A stretch of 62,294 nucleotides of DNA from Bacillota bacterium. Lineage in GTDB: Bacteria > Bacillota_I > Bacilli_A > Izemoplasmatales > Hujiaoplasmataceae. The notes beneath the pieces are model-generated. The model was given only the letters and a program-made list of their open reading frames with translations, ran no database searches and was not told where the DNA came from. Position numbers and translations under genes: made by a program. The stretch is taken from positions 1 to 62,294 of the forward strand of contig JAHIVB010000011.1 of assembly GCA_018816905.1 (NCBI GenBank), written 5' to 3'. This document shows, in pieces, positions 8,601 through 17,692 of this stretch (within the stretch, counting starts at the first letter, position 1; each line of letters begins with the position of its first letter).

Positions 8601-11192
8601 AGTCCAATAATCAATAATCCAAGTACACTCGTTAAATTTCTCATCAACGGTTCTTTCCAAGTGGTATTGTTCTACAATTGCATACCAATAATCCCATGCT
8701 GTTTGTTGAAGTTCAGGTGACAAAGCATTGATTTGAGTAGTGATCAACGCAATGATATCGTCTAAATCGCCTTGCAAAGCAAGAATCTCATCCTCGTAAT
8801 TTGCAATTTGATCCAAATAGAATTGCAATTCAGGATTGTTATTGACGTCACTATTAAGTTTCATACTAATGACTTCAAATAGATATCCTGCAATTTCAGA
8901 ATTTGAGAATCCAAGTGTGCTAACTGCCGCAATCCAATGTTGGAATTCCGCAAAGGACTGAAGAGATTGAATTTGAATTCCAAAGTTTAGTAGGCTTTGC
9001 ATTAAATAATAAGTGTCTTCTTCAGAAGTCATTCCAAAGAAATCCATTAGCATAAGAATTTGATCTTCAGCTTCCTCAATCGTCATGCCATATCCAAACA
9101 AATCAAATACCATGGATAGGAAATCTTCATGATCATATCCAAAACTAATCGGGTCAAGGATATACTCGAAACCTGCTTTGAGTGACATGCCGATGGCATC
9201 CACTCTAGCTTTGAGTTCCTGCATTAAAGCTAGTTGTTCAGCAGTAAGAACCATCGGGTCATATTCTTTGATGATAGACGCAAGTTCAAGAACTCGGTCC
9301 AAATTATCAATGAATGCTGTTTTAACCAGTCCAACGGTCGTTTCGTCCGGTGAAAACTGATATGCAATGTCAAAGTAAAGTTCAATCATGGAATTAGCGA
9401 TGAAATCAAGGTCGATACTTCCATCACTTGTCAATAAATCCACAAGTTCGGAGATTCTGATGACCATGTCGCTTTCCGATATTGATCTGTCCATCATATC
9501 TGTAATAAATGCATAAATCGCATCTGCTTTGACTGGATCAATTGATCCAGTGAAAGTAATGATGTTATCGACTGCAGTAACGATCATGTCGACATATTGT
9601 TCTACAGTTGAATCAACCTTGAGTAATATTCCAGGTAATTCAAGTGGATCGATTGGCATTTGTGCCAACACTAGCGGTAATATGTCTTTAGCCAAAGACT
9701 TGATGTTATCGATGTCTTCGGGAGAAACCGCACTTTGCATCAAAACCAACAGCTCGGATAACATGGCCGGATAACCGGAAATATTCTCACTTGTCAGCAT
9801 TTCTGGTCCAATAATAATTTCTTGTGTAATCAATCCGATAATGAAGTCAAAGGTTTCTTGATCAAAATTCAAGACTACATTACCTAAAACGTCATATAAC
9901 ATACCGGCAAAGTTCAATAGTTTAGTTGTTCCAGATGCGGTATCGAAGTAAGCAAGAATCGATGTCAACAAAGCGTGTTCCGTTACTCGTTCTTCTTGCC
10001 ATCTAACTCGATCTTCAATCATCCAAGTTTTTTCAAAAATAGTGTTATTGAGATATTCATACTGATAATAATATTGATCAAGGGCTCCAACAACATAGTT
10101 GGAGTAATCGTCAAGGTATGAACTCATTGTGTCTCGAAGTGGGTATACATCGCGATATTGAATGATTAAATATTCTTCATAAGCGTCGAGTACAGGTTGA
10201 TACATGTCTTGATACTCTGTATCTAACCCGCTCATCATGGAATCAATGTCCGCTAATGCATCAGCTGCAAGACCAGAATCAATTTGATAATAAGTGAATC
10301 TGACATACTGATCGAGATTGTAACTCAATTGGTCATAAAAATACCAGTCCCAATAAAGTTCTTCAGAGTCCCAAGTTGCTTGGTTTTGAATTTGTTGATA
10401 ATTGCGGAATGCATTGTAACCTGCAATAGAATAGTCAAACAAGTTTTGGCAATCCGTCGCATAGTCCGTATCATTGATACAGTAAGCTGAAACATCGGAT
10501 AATAAAGTAGCAATGTCAGCTGTTGCCTCAGCAATGACGGCTTCGAAATCAGCAATTTCAGCAGGATACTCCGTTAAGTCAATGGAGTTGAGCTGTTGAT
10601 TCAACATTTGTTTGAAGGCATTGACCATTAAATTGATCACAGTCTCCCTGTCGAATCCTAAATTGATGGCTTCAGTGTAAAGATCTTGAATGTCTTGAAG
10701 CGATTCAAGCGCATCAAATCCGGACATCAAAGTGTCAACTGCCATCAATAAATTGTAAAGATCTTCTTCCGAAGAAGTGCCGAGAAGATTCAGATAGAAA
10801 TCAATTTCAGCTTCAATCTGCTCTGATGAAGGTGGATCACCAGGCGTCCTAGAAATGAAATAATCTATCAAATCCTGACGATCAAAAGCTTCTCCGGTTG
10901 TGGTAGTCGGTTGAGTCGTCGTGGTTGTGGTTGTAGTGGATGTAGTGGTTGTGGTTCCTGTAGTCGTGGTAGTTGTGGTTGTCGTGGTTGTTGTTTGACC
11001 GCTCGTGGTCGTCGTCGTCGTGACGGTGGTTGTACCTGAAGTGGTCGTCGTAGTCGTCGATGAAGAAGTTGTGGTCAGAGATGAAGTTGTCTCAGTTGTG
11101 GTGGTAGTAGTATTTCCGCCGAAAAAATCACAACCTGCAAGGACAAATGTCACCAATGTGATTAAAAACAATAAAACTAATTTTCTTTTCAC
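5673..11192 (-). CDS. Giant lipoprotein with three tandem ~580-residue repeats
   Basis: A 1839-residue predicted surface lipoprotein. The N terminus is a lipoprotein signal with lipobox LAGC (Cys21), followed by a threonine-rich stalk at about 27-100. The rest is three divergent copies of one unit, at about 105-683, 684-1271 and 1272-1839. Each copy opens with an acidic F-x-x-L/M-x-x-F segment leading to T/SSEED-x-Y-x-L, contains an aromatic Trp/Tyr/Asp-rich block (YWDWYFYDQL in copy 1, WDWNYWYYDQL in copy 3), and closes with a YDP-x-x-x-T motif (EYDPMVLT, DYDPTTLT, EYDPYSVT). The protein is very acidic, helical and almost Cys-free. The start codon is GTG at 11192-11190, preceded by AGGAGG. 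I do not recognise the family. A large surface or adhesion-like structural protein is inference. Confidence 0.9.
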   Translation of the reverse strand: MKRKLVLLFLITLVTFVLAGCDFFGGNTTTTTTETTSSLTTTSSSTTTTTTSGTTTVTTTTTTSGQTTTTTTTTTTTTGTTTTTSTTTTTTTTQPTTTTGEAFDRQDLIDYFISRTPGDPPSSEQIEAEIDFYLNLLGTSSEEDLYNLLMAVDTLMSGFDALESLQDIQDLYTEAINLGFDRETVINLMVNAFKQMLNQQLNSIDLTEYPAEIADFEAVIAEATADIATLLSDVSAYCINDTDYATDCQNLFDYSIAGYNAFRNYQQIQNQATWDSEELYWDWYFYDQLSYNLDQYVRFTYYQIDSGLAADALADIDSMMSGLDTEYQDMYQPVLDAYEEYLIIQYRDVYPLRDTMSSYLDDYSNYVVGALDQYYYQYEYLNNTIFEKTWMIEDRVRWQEERVTEHALLTSILAYFDTASGTTKLLNFAGMLYDVLGNVVLNFDQETFDFIIGLITQEIIIGPEMLTSENISGYPAMLSELLVLMQSAVSPEDIDNIKSLAKDILPLVLAQMPIDPLELPGILLKVDSTVEQYVDMIVTAVDNIITFTGSIDPVKADAIYAFITDMMDRSISESDMVIRISELVDLLTSDGSIDLDFIANSMIELYFDIAYQFSPDETTVGLVKTAFIDNLDRVLELASIIKEYDPMVLTAEQLALMQELKARVDAIGMSLKAGFEYILDPISFGYDHEDFLSMVFDLFGYGMTIEEAEDQILMLMDFFGMTSEEDTYYLMQSLLNFGIQIQSLQSFAEFQHWIAAVSTLGFSNSEIAGYLFEVISMKLNSDVNNNPELQFYLDQIANYEDEILALQGDLDDIIALITTQINALSPELQQTAWDYWYAIVEQYHLERTVDEKFNECTWIIDYWTAQGLRDSWTNYLTFLNDSMPEQASDMYNNFYALFNELNLEQQAAVDQMRDAIEDYVNQTSLIKSMMPTLQSNPAFMPFMNLVNMQLYNYVNVLYDISDYEWWISMLQEDVDRINEQMAVYEDILLYMDDVDNQLLMEDVILILINEVQHVVASADPATFDIIFQLMMGEMKPRLFMEEDPYDPFAEIDFSALAIVGYAEDISAVLNAMFDLMTPENVLKIKTLAFDLISIQLAHEGRTELEIADQIAIFDAAFTKYWPVLQDVVSVLADAMSGLTEAKVQVFIDSLPLLINPTGNIVEEVIAVSKMIDALLGDGTLDIQTLVDSYLMLYFDMTYEFNPVTEDLENVQDLFAGYITQLILLAAQIKDYDPTTLTETQMASMYEAQKLAMYIVESLMDPESIESGVIFTYSHQDFVDLVDMMFELEGNMIEIENQIAMFITLFNTTEEDAFYKVLLYGQMIMSVRSIESVEEAQAWILSMLHSSLTKEELAGYIIDAVIMAYNQTVSGYSPIDEVADLEIDLSDAEDDLAAIQAELATFEATIMAEIATVLNPTANSLLNQAWSEAHNLLYYQDQYWMAYNDGQESWDWNYWYYDQLHFLRFGDEFTTPDMDGYYSLWNDLYPEERDLYGPVLDAYQAVHDSEITFYSYVSELAALSLLSPDGVNNLDVYIQNARDTLSDYRGQINNAMYRVNDLTWMLHDAEEKARMLLAVGAFIADANNVVLAKASLVIILDELENLATYINPDDIYALIEFIQSEGDISWMSTADLLAMIHKVASITDLFFGTMDAADEATMQEMISTFLYEYINAYGDSEAQAIAITTIFETYFSDALGLIPTLSTFLENMTELRLQNIIDQIAVLDSVGGLEDPLSNYIRAVAIANLIQTITEDPTINPDDLIATVLGAMFDVQYAMGFDDGSTTAVHVNALQTIVENIITQSGVIDEYDPYSVTTIEIGEIIVFKGYIEQLGSYFDSLGEE

Positions 11193-11370
11193 AAAAAGTC
11201 CCTCCTAAATCAAATTTTGTCAAACTTAAAAACGAGAACTGTGTTCATCTTCATTATATCACTATTGGTCATAAAAATCTATACCACTTGAAGCTTTTTT
11301 GCATTATTTTTATCATAATATAGATAGACAATACAAATTAATGTAATTATTATTGCAATCAAACGAAAAC

Positions 11371-11402
11371 AAAAAGAACCAAACGTCGAGGTTTGGTTCT
11401 TG
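11371..11402 (-). terminator. Terminator of the beta-propeller lipoprotein gene
   Basis: An 11-12-bp stem (AAGAACCAAAC with GTTTGGTTCTT) and a T-rich tail on the minus strand, 24 bases after the stop at 11425. Confidence 0.85.
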
Positions 11403-11424
11403 ATTATGAATGGTTTTGATTTGA

Positions 11425-13524
11425 TTATTCTGCGTCTACTTCAAATCCCCAATAGTAATAATAATAATTTTCTTCAAGCATTGTAGATTGCAACAATTCG
11501 AAATCGTTACTCATATCGTACATCTGGATCTTCGTGTAAGAGACTGTGTAGATTTTATCTTCAATCATAATGACTCTGTCAATGGAATCAAAATATTGGT
11601 ACCAATAGTCTTCTGAATTTTCAACGTAATGAGTCAATTTAGTTATAAACTCCAAGTCTCCACTGAGATAGACCTTAAATACGTAAGCACTTTGAGAGTA
11701 ATGATAATAGGCATCTGAATATTCAAATACTGGGATAGCTACGTACATGAAATCAGCACCGGTTGGTTGATAACTTACAAATGCCTTATGATCATATGTT
11801 ACTGGTGAATAGGAGTATTCGCCTTCAACTAGATAATTTTCAATCAATACCGGGTCATCTCCGTCAACGTTGTAAAGCGACACTTTGACGCCGGTAAAGT
11901 ATGTCCATTCCCCATCTGTCTCTGCTTGACGGCCAATGCCAAGTAACAAGGAATCATTGATTGGATGTAGATAATCCGAGACGCCTTCTTCTTCAAGTTC
12001 TCCGTCTTTTACAGGATGCTCTGGATCAGAAAGGTCGAGTTTGTAAAGTGGGTCAATGCTTAAGAATGTAACGACATAAGCAATGTCACCATTGAATCTA
12101 ACAGCATAAATACGTTCTCCGGTTTTGCCTAAACCGCCAAGCGAACTAATGGCAGTCATTTGATCGATAGACGTTGCATCAAGCAAGAACAAGGTATTGG
12201 TTACGGTGGTTGTTGATTCGCTCCAATCGTATCCTGTCGTAGCGATTCGGAAGACGCCTTCATATTCATCCATTGAGAACTGGTTGAGTGGCATTCCGGT
12301 TACAATTCCTTGAGCTTGATAAACCAATTCATCATTCACAATTCCAAATCTCAAAATGTAGGTGGTCTGTGAATAAGAAAGGGTTTCTTCATCATAAGCG
12401 TATCGATAGATAATTGTGTAAAGGTTGTTAAGGCTCATATAGATTTGATAAGTGCTGCCAAGGTAAGCTTTCACTTTTGCAGGTTCAGTATCATCTACAT
12501 TAAAGGAAGCCATTAATAGATATCCAAAACTGTAGTTGTCGTTTGGCATGTAGTATATATCAGATGCCCCAACATTGATTAAGTCGTCACTGACGGAAGA
12601 ATCACGATATTGTGGTACGAAATTATCGCCTTCATATCCATAATAAATGGCGTAATTGTCCATAACCAGATATACGGTACCATCAATCATTCTTGTATCG
12701 ACAATATAAGAAGAGTCAAAATAAAGTGATTTGACGACTTCAATATTGTCTGTATCCGAAACATCTAATACGGTAGCGTTGATGCCATAGGTATAAGTGT
12801 AGTAATAATAATATGTCTCATCTGTTTTGGTTTCAGTATCATCTGAAGTGGTTGTCGTTAAAGTTTCATCGTCGGATGGAATGATGGTCGTTGTGACATC
12901 GCCATCTTCACCTGGTTCAGAGGCTCCTGAAGTGACAGTAAAGTCAGGATCTACTTCTGGATAGATTATTGGATCGCCTAAATGTTCTTCGTATGTATAT
13001 TCATAGGATAGTAATACGACTCTTCCATCATATAAGTACATTCCGATATAATACCCGTTTTCTAACTCTTGTGTAAAGACGATTTCCAAAGTATCAGCGT
13101 CTATGATGTAGAAATGAGTATTTGAAGTAACATAAATGGAATATCCGTCGGTTAAAATCCGATCACTCTCTTTGACTCCTTCAACTTGATTGTTGGTTTC
13201 GCTGTAAGTCTTGGAGTCTTCCGATTGATCGGCAGAATCGTTATAAGATGGTGTCGTCGTGGTTAAAACTCCGGAATCGTCCATTGCAGATTCAGCACCG
13301 AGCATGTCGCTGTTTCTAAACAGATATGATCCGTCGTTGGTTTGGGTAAAATAACCTTCTAGATAAGTTTTTAATTCATCATAACTCTGAAAATTTCCCA
13401 CTGAATCCGGAGATGGTAACGTTGATACGGTCGTTTTTGCAGAATTGCATGCGAACAATCCTAAAGTCATAACCATCATCAATAGGAATACCAATGTTCT
13501 TTTCATCGATAACATTTTATTCAT
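11425..13524 (-). CDS. Secreted beta-propeller-domain lipoprotein (PF09826 type)
   Basis: A 699-residue lipoprotein with a signal peptide ending at lipobox LFAC (Cys26). The segment NQVEGVKESDRILTDGYSIYV matches the start of the beta-propeller domain family PF09826 (usual form NVQVEGVDEADIVKTDG), and the SYDELKTYLEGYF segment before it is also usual there. The rest is propeller-like, with repeated V-Y-x-V and I-x-x-x-D-x-L/I strands. Thr/Ser/Glu-rich linkers at about 200-235 interrupt the propeller. The start follows AGGAGGAATAAAA. Function is unknown: the family is found in secreted proteins of Firmicutes and archaea, and a surface binding or sensing role is only inference. It is monocistronic with its own terminator. 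Confidence 0.82.
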   Translation of the reverse strand: MNKMLSMKRTLVFLLMMVMTLGLFACNSAKTTVSTLPSPDSVGNFQSYDELKTYLEGYFTQTNDGSYLFRNSDMLGAESAMDDSGVLTTTTPSYNDSADQSEDSKTYSETNNQVEGVKESDRILTDGYSIYVTSNTHFYIIDADTLEIVFTQELENGYYIGMYLYDGRVVLLSYEYTYEEHLGDPIIYPEVDPDFTVTSGASEPGEDGDVTTTIIPSDDETLTTTTSDDTETKTDETYYYYYTYTYGINATVLDVSDTDNIEVVKSLYFDSSYIVDTRMIDGTVYLVMDNYAIYYGYEGDNFVPQYRDSSVSDDLINVGASDIYYMPNDNYSFGYLLMASFNVDDTEPAKVKAYLGSTYQIYMSLNNLYTIIYRYAYDEETLSYSQTTYILRFGIVNDELVYQAQGIVTGMPLNQFSMDEYEGVFRIATTGYDWSESTTTVTNTLFLLDATSIDQMTAISSLGGLGKTGERIYAVRFNGDIAYVVTFLSIDPLYKLDLSDPEHPVKDGELEEEGVSDYLHPINDSLLLGIGRQAETDGEWTYFTGVKVSLYNVDGDDPVLIENYLVEGEYSYSPVTYDHKAFVSYQPTGADFMYVAIPVFEYSDAYYHYSQSAYVFKVYLSGDLEFITKLTHYVENSEDYWYQYFDSIDRVIMIEDKIYTVSYTKIQMYDMSNDFELLQSTMLEENYYYYYWGFEVDAE

Positions 13525-13593
13525 TTTTATTCCTCCTATCGTTTCATCTATGTAAACAATTAAGTGTGGGGTTTTATTGGCGATTTCGTTAAA

Positions 13594-15351
13594 TTATTCC
13601 GTCAATTTTAAGAATTCGTCGATGTCGCCTTTCAATAACTCAAGGGATGAAATCCAAAATTCTTTTTGGGTGACGTCTATTCCTACTATTTTTGCTGCAT
13701 CTTCAACTGTATTCTTTCCAGTAGCAGACAATAATTTGTCGTATAAAGGAACGAAGTTTTCTTTATCTTTTAAATAAGCGCTATAAAGTCCTTTAGCAAA
13801 TAGTAATCCGAACGCATAAGGAAAGTTGTAGTAACTTAACCCTCCGCTGTAATAATGAGATTTGCAAAGCCACATATAAGGATGAAGAAGGTTTTGGTCC
13901 AATCCGTCTCCATAGGTTTTCTTTTGTGCATCAAGCATGAGGTCTTTCAATTCGTTTTCATCAAAGATCGTTGTTTTTCTTCCCTCAAAAACACTTTTTT
14001 CGAAGTAAAAACGAGAAAGAATGTCAACTATTACTTGAGTGTAGTCCTGAATGGACGATTCGAGAAGATTGATCTTTTCGTCTTTAGAAGTCGCATCTTT
14101 CAAAGCGGCTTTATTGACAATGGTTTCGCAGAAGGTTGAAGCTGTTTCTGCGACTGGCATTGTGTAATCTGAATTTAATATCGATTCTGTAAAAATGGCC
14201 TCTCCATGATAAGCATGACCTAGTTCATGAGCTAAGGTGATGATGTCTCCAAAAGAACCCTTGAAGTTTGTCAATACACGTGATTCTTTAATCGAATGGA
14301 TGTTTGCGCAGAATGCGCCACCGACTTTTCCTTTTTTAGGGAAGAAATCAATCCATCCATCATTGAATGCTCTTTCAGCCATTTCATGAAGTCTAGGACT
14401 GAATGTACCAAAGTTCTTTAAGATATAATCCCTAGCTTCTTCTACAGAAAAGTTTTTGTCGACATTGCCTAATGGAGCAAATAAATCATAAAATGGTAGT
14501 CCATCTTTATGACCCAGTAACAATCCTTTTCGTTTCAAATAATCTCTGAACATAGGAAGATATTCTTCCATTGCCGAAATCATGGCATCGAGCGTCTGTT
14601 TAGACATTCTGCTCAATTCTAGCGCTTGATCTAAGGGAGAGGCAAACCCACGTTTTTCAGATATTGTATTGACTTCTCCCTTGATGGAGTTCAAAGAGAA
14701 AGCCACGGATTGCTCTATTTTTTTATAAGCATTTAGTTCAGCGAAAAAAGCATTCTTACGAACTTCGGGATTACTTTCATATGCCATGTTTCTGACTTCA
14801 GACAAGGTGATTTCTTTTCCGTCCAAATCTACCGCAAGTGTTGAAGTCAAGAGTTGTTGGAGTCTCCCCCAAGAGACAGAACCGTTTTGTGATAATTGAG
14901 CAATTAATGTTTCTGTGTCTTCATCCAGTAGTCTTGATGCTTTGGTCCTTTGTTCTAAGAGTCGAAACTTGAATTCTTTAAGGAAAGAGTTCGATTCGAT
15001 GATTTCTTCAAGATTTTCAACTTTCAAAAGCCATTTTTTATAAATGGTTTCGATTCTTGTCAATTCAGTCACTTTCGTATATAGCTGATTCAAGGCTTTT
15101 AGTGCAATCACATTTTGAGAATTGGTGGATTGTTCGAGCGAAACGTATTGAAGCAATTTATCCGCAAGTTCCGTCAGTTCGATTTCTCTTTCAATGAAAC
15201 GAACCAGTTTTTTTTCTGCATTCTCAGTCGTTTGAAATTCTGATTCTTGATTCTTTGAATCGTCTACCATTTTTAAGAATCGATCAACGTCAAATTTGTA
15301 GAGTTCGTTGTCAAAACCGGCATACATTTTGGTTAAATCCCAATTGTTCAT
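13594..15351 (-). CDS. pepF: Oligoendopeptidase F (M3 family)
   Basis: A cytoplasmic zinc metallopeptidase that degrades short peptides. The 585-residue protein has the M3B layout: an N-terminal helical domain (about 1-190) and a catalytic domain with HEXXH seen as TLAHELGHAYHGEA near residue 375, the downstream glutamate ligand in PVAETASTFCE, and the C-terminal NFPYAFGLLFAKGLY motif typical of PepF. Its ATG overlaps the stop of the upstream GNAT gene by 4 bases (ATGA), so thiI, the GNAT gene and pepF appear to form one operon. Confidence 0.95.
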   Translation of the reverse strand: MNNWDLTKMYAGFDNELYKFDVDRFLKMVDDSKNQESEFQTTENAEKKLVRFIEREIELTELADKLLQYVSLEQSTNSQNVIALKALNQLYTKVTELTRIETIYKKWLLKVENLEEIIESNSFLKEFKFRLLEQRTKASRLLDEDTETLIAQLSQNGSVSWGRLQQLLTSTLAVDLDGKEITLSEVRNMAYESNPEVRKNAFFAELNAYKKIEQSVAFSLNSIKGEVNTISEKRGFASPLDQALELSRMSKQTLDAMISAMEEYLPMFRDYLKRKGLLLGHKDGLPFYDLFAPLGNVDKNFSVEEARDYILKNFGTFSPRLHEMAERAFNDGWIDFFPKKGKVGGAFCANIHSIKESRVLTNFKGSFGDIITLAHELGHAYHGEAIFTESILNSDYTMPVAETASTFCETIVNKAALKDATSKDEKINLLESSIQDYTQVIVDILSRFYFEKSVFEGRKTTIFDENELKDLMLDAQKKTYGDGLDQNLLHPYMWLCKSHYYSGGLSYYNFPYAFGLLFAKGLYSAYLKDKENFVPLYDKLLSATGKNTVEDAAKIVGIDVTQKEFWISSLELLKGDIDEFLKLTE

Positions 15352-15887
15352 TTGTTGCCTCCTATTTTTTTATAATTTTCTATCGTCATTTGATAAACCT
15401 TCGATAATTTTGGTCCATAGGCAATCGATTGATGTGTTCCTTCTTTTTCGTATTCAAATCCACATTTTTCAATGACTCTTTTTGATTTCTCATTGCCGAG
15501 AAAATGAGCAACTTTTATCTTTTGAACTTTCTCTTCTTCAAAAGCGTATTGAAGTACGCGCCTACAAGCTTCTGTCATGAGTCCTTTTCCTTCATAGGAT
15601 GTAGAAAGGACATAACCCAGTTCTTTCACTTTTTCTCCTTGAATGGTCATTCTTTCATGGAGTCCGACGGAGCCGATTACTTTATGATTTGACCTCAGTT
15701 CGACTGCCCAAACGTCGTTTGATTCAATAAATTTTTTAATAATTTCAAGTGATTCATCAACGGTTTGATGCGGTGCCCAACCAGCATTTGGACCAACTGT
15801 TTCCAGTTTTGCATAATCGAACAAATCAAAAGCATCCGATTCTGAAAAGTTTCTAAGAATCAATCTTTTCGTCTTGAGTGTTTTCAT
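15348..15887 (-). CDS. RimJ/RimL-type GNAT acetyltransferase
   Basis: A 179-residue GNAT protein of the Acetyltransf_3 type, related to the ribosomal-protein alanine acetyltransferases RimJ/RimL. It starts with the usual LKTKRLILRNF strand, has the acetyl-CoA-binding segment LSTSYEGKGLMTEACRRVL, and the HFLGNEKSKRVIEKCGFEYE motif near the C terminus. The acceptor is unknown. Its first 35 bases overlap the 3' end of thiI in another reading frame, and its start has GAGAGGTG upstream, so the overlap appears real. Confidence 0.9.
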   Translation of the reverse strand: MKTLKTKRLILRNFSESDAFDLFDYAKLETVGPNAGWAPHQTVDESLEIIKKFIESNDVWAVELRSNHKVIGSVGLHERMTIQGEKVKELGYVLSTSYEGKGLMTEACRRVLQYAFEEEKVQKIKVAHFLGNEKSKRVIEKCGFEYEKEGTHQSIAYGPKLSKVYQMTIENYKKIGGNK

Positions 15888-17109
15888 GTAGCACCTCTCT
15901 TAGGATGAATCCTTTAGAAACGATGTCAGTAACTTCATCTTGCTTCACTGTAAACACAATGGTGTCTTTAATTGCTTGATCAACTTTTGTTTGAAAATCA
16001 AATCCGAATTCGTATTTATGCGAATGACGGTCAGTAGGTCGAATTGCTGGATTTTTAGGAACATAAATGGAGCAGCAATCGGAGAATGGTCGGTTTGAAA
16101 TTTCAAAGGTTTCGATCTGTCTTGCTATTTGAATGATGTCGAGTTTATCGTAAGTAGCCAGCGGTCTTAGAATCAAGGCATTCGTTGAGCTTTGAATTGC
16201 GGATAAACTTTCAATGGTTTGTGAAGCGACTTGACCAATGGAATCTCCTGTAATGATGGCGTCAGCATCTCTTTTTTTGAGAAGTCCTGTTGCAATTCTA
16301 ATCATCATTCTTCTCATTATGGTAATGTTGTATGCTTCAGGAACATTAGATATGATTTCTTCATGAAGTGCAGTAAACGGAACGAATAGTACTTTGATTT
16401 GACTGTGCAAGGCGTACCTTGCCAGTTTTGCGGCCAAATCAAGTACTTTTTGTGCTGATTCAATCGGTGTAAGCGGTGTGGATTCAAAATGAACGCATTC
16501 AATTTGTAACCCTTTTTTCATTGCTAGAAAAGCAGCAACCGGCGAATCAATTCCACCACTTAATAGAACAAGTGCTTTTCCACCCATCGGGACAGGAAAT
16601 CCTCCCAATCCTTTTATTTGGTTCATGTATATATAGGCTCCGTCGATTCTAAGTTCAATATGAAGTGTCATTGCAGGGTCATGAACGTCTACTTTCAAAA
16701 ATGGGGCTTCTCTTAAAATCTTTCCAGCAAGTTGTCTTGAAAAGTCTGTCGATTCGATTGGGAAATGTTTGTCTGCTCTCTTTGTCTCGACTTTAAAAGT
16801 GGTCGGTAGTTTTCCTGTTTCTTCTTCGATTAATTGTAATGAAATATCTTTGATTTGATCGATATCTTTTTCACATTTTGATATTTTGCTATAAGAATAA
16901 AGGCCTGTGACGTAATGCAATCGTTTGACGACTTCACTTAACAGCTGGGGTTCAAAAAATACATAGGCTCTGTCATGCTGAAAATCAAACCTTAGATCAA
17001 GTCCTTCCAGTTTTTCGCGAATCAAAGCGTTGACCGCTCTAACAAAGTATTTTTGGTTTTTTCCTTTTAAGGTCAAATCTCCAAAACGTAGTAGTAATCC
17101 TTCAAACAT
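15853..17109 (-). CDS. thiI: tRNA 4-thiouridine sulfurtransferase ThiI
   Basis: ThiI adenylates U8 of tRNA and transfers sulfur to make 4-thiouridine. The 418-residue protein has a ferredoxin-like N terminus with the characteristic RFGDLTLKGKN opening, a THUMP domain (about 60-165), and the PP-loop ATP pyrophosphatase domain with LLSGGIDSPVAAF near residue 185. There is no C-terminal rhodanese domain, as in most Firmicutes ThiI, so a dedicated cysteine desulfurase partner would be needed. SufS is encoded in the same window, but that pairing is not shown. A TTG seven codons upstream is possible, but the ATG at 17109 is better spaced from AGAAGG and matches family N termini. Confidence 0.94.
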   Translation of the reverse strand: MFEGLLLRFGDLTLKGKNQKYFVRAVNALIREKLEGLDLRFDFQHDRAYVFFEPQLLSEVVKRLHYVTGLYSYSKISKCEKDIDQIKDISLQLIEEETGKLPTTFKVETKRADKHFPIESTDFSRQLAGKILREAPFLKVDVHDPAMTLHIELRIDGAYIYMNQIKGLGGFPVPMGGKALVLLSGGIDSPVAAFLAMKKGLQIECVHFESTPLTPIESAQKVLDLAAKLARYALHSQIKVLFVPFTALHEEIISNVPEAYNITIMRRMMIRIATGLLKKRDADAIITGDSIGQVASQTIESLSAIQSSTNALILRPLATYDKLDIIQIARQIETFEISNRPFSDCCSIYVPKNPAIRPTDRHSHKYEFGFDFQTKVDQAIKDTIVFTVKQDEVTDIVSKGFILREVLHENTQDEKIDS

Positions 17110-17191
17110 AGTCGCACATCCTTCTAACAATATTTTAACATATTTGTTGTATATTACGATAATCTATTTTATAATTATCCCGGTGATAAAT

Positions 17192-17671
17192 ATGTATGAT
17201 AGACTTCAAAAACATGAATCAATCACAGAACGATATCCATTGTTCTTGGAATATGTGAAAGGATATATGGATAGCAAGTTACCAAGCGTCTCAAATTATG
17301 CAAATTTTTCCGCGCTTGTTTATGATTTTTTCGACGATGTCAATTGGGCGGGATTCTACCTGGTAAAAGATGACGTTCTCTATCTCGGTCCTTTCCAAGG
17401 GAAACCTGCTTGCACAGAGATTCGTTTAGGTAGTGGCGTTTGCGGAACGAGTGCTCAAATGAAAAAAACCTTGATCGTAAAAGACACTTCAACCTTTGAA
17501 GGGCATATCGTTTGTGACAGTGCTTCACGGTCTGAAATAGTGATTCCTCTCATCAAAAATGGAGTCTTAATCGGTGTACTTGACATCGATAGTCCCTTGC
17601 TGAATCGTTTTACCGATCAAGACCGAGAAACTCTCGAAAAAGCAGTGGTTTTTTTAATTGACATTTTGTAA
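17192..17671 (+). CDS. Free methionine-(R)-sulfoxide reductase (GAF domain)
   Basis: fRMsr reduces free methionine-R-sulfoxide using a GAF-domain active site. The 159-residue protein carries all three catalytic-site cysteines in the family motifs, CTEIRLGSGVCGTSA (Cys74, Cys84) and GHIVCDSASRSEIVIPL (Cys108). Their spacing is the same as Cys84/94/118 of the E. coli enzyme. The open frame extends upstream to 17030 inside thiI, but the ATG at 17192 (MYDRLQ) is chosen for length and context. The gene is divergent from thiI, and its last codons contain the -35 box of the rpsD promoter. Confidence 0.93.
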   Translation: MYDRLQKHESITERYPLFLEYVKGYMDSKLPSVSNYANFSALVYDFFDDVNWAGFYLVKDDVLYLGPFQGKPACTEIRLGSGVCGTSAQMKKTLIVKDTSTFEGHIVCDSASRSEIVIPLIKNGVLIGVLDIDSPLLNRFTDQDRETLEKAVVFLIDIL

Positions 17672-17686
17672 GTCATAAGGTATAAT
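17658..17686 (+). promoter_or_regulatory. Consensus sigma-A promoter of rpsD
   Basis: A perfect -35 TTGACA (17658-17663), a 17-base spacer and a perfect -10 TATAAT (17681-17686). The -35 lies inside the last codons of the fRMsr gene. The transcript would carry a 5' leader of about 170 bases before rpsD. Confidence 0.85.
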
Positions 17687-17692
17687 AGCACG

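Noticed and set aside
10890-11110. Repeated short units that could suggest a CRISPR or minisatellite array
   Set aside because: They are the degenerate threonine codons of the lipoprotein stalk, with no fixed repeat length and no spacers.
11005-11208. Valine-rich plus-strand frame opposite the giant lipoprotein stalk
   Set aside because: It is the antisense reading of the ACN threonine repeats (GTN on the other strand), has no ribosome binding site and no recognisable product. Similar antisense frames opposite the other Thr stalks were rejected for the same reason.
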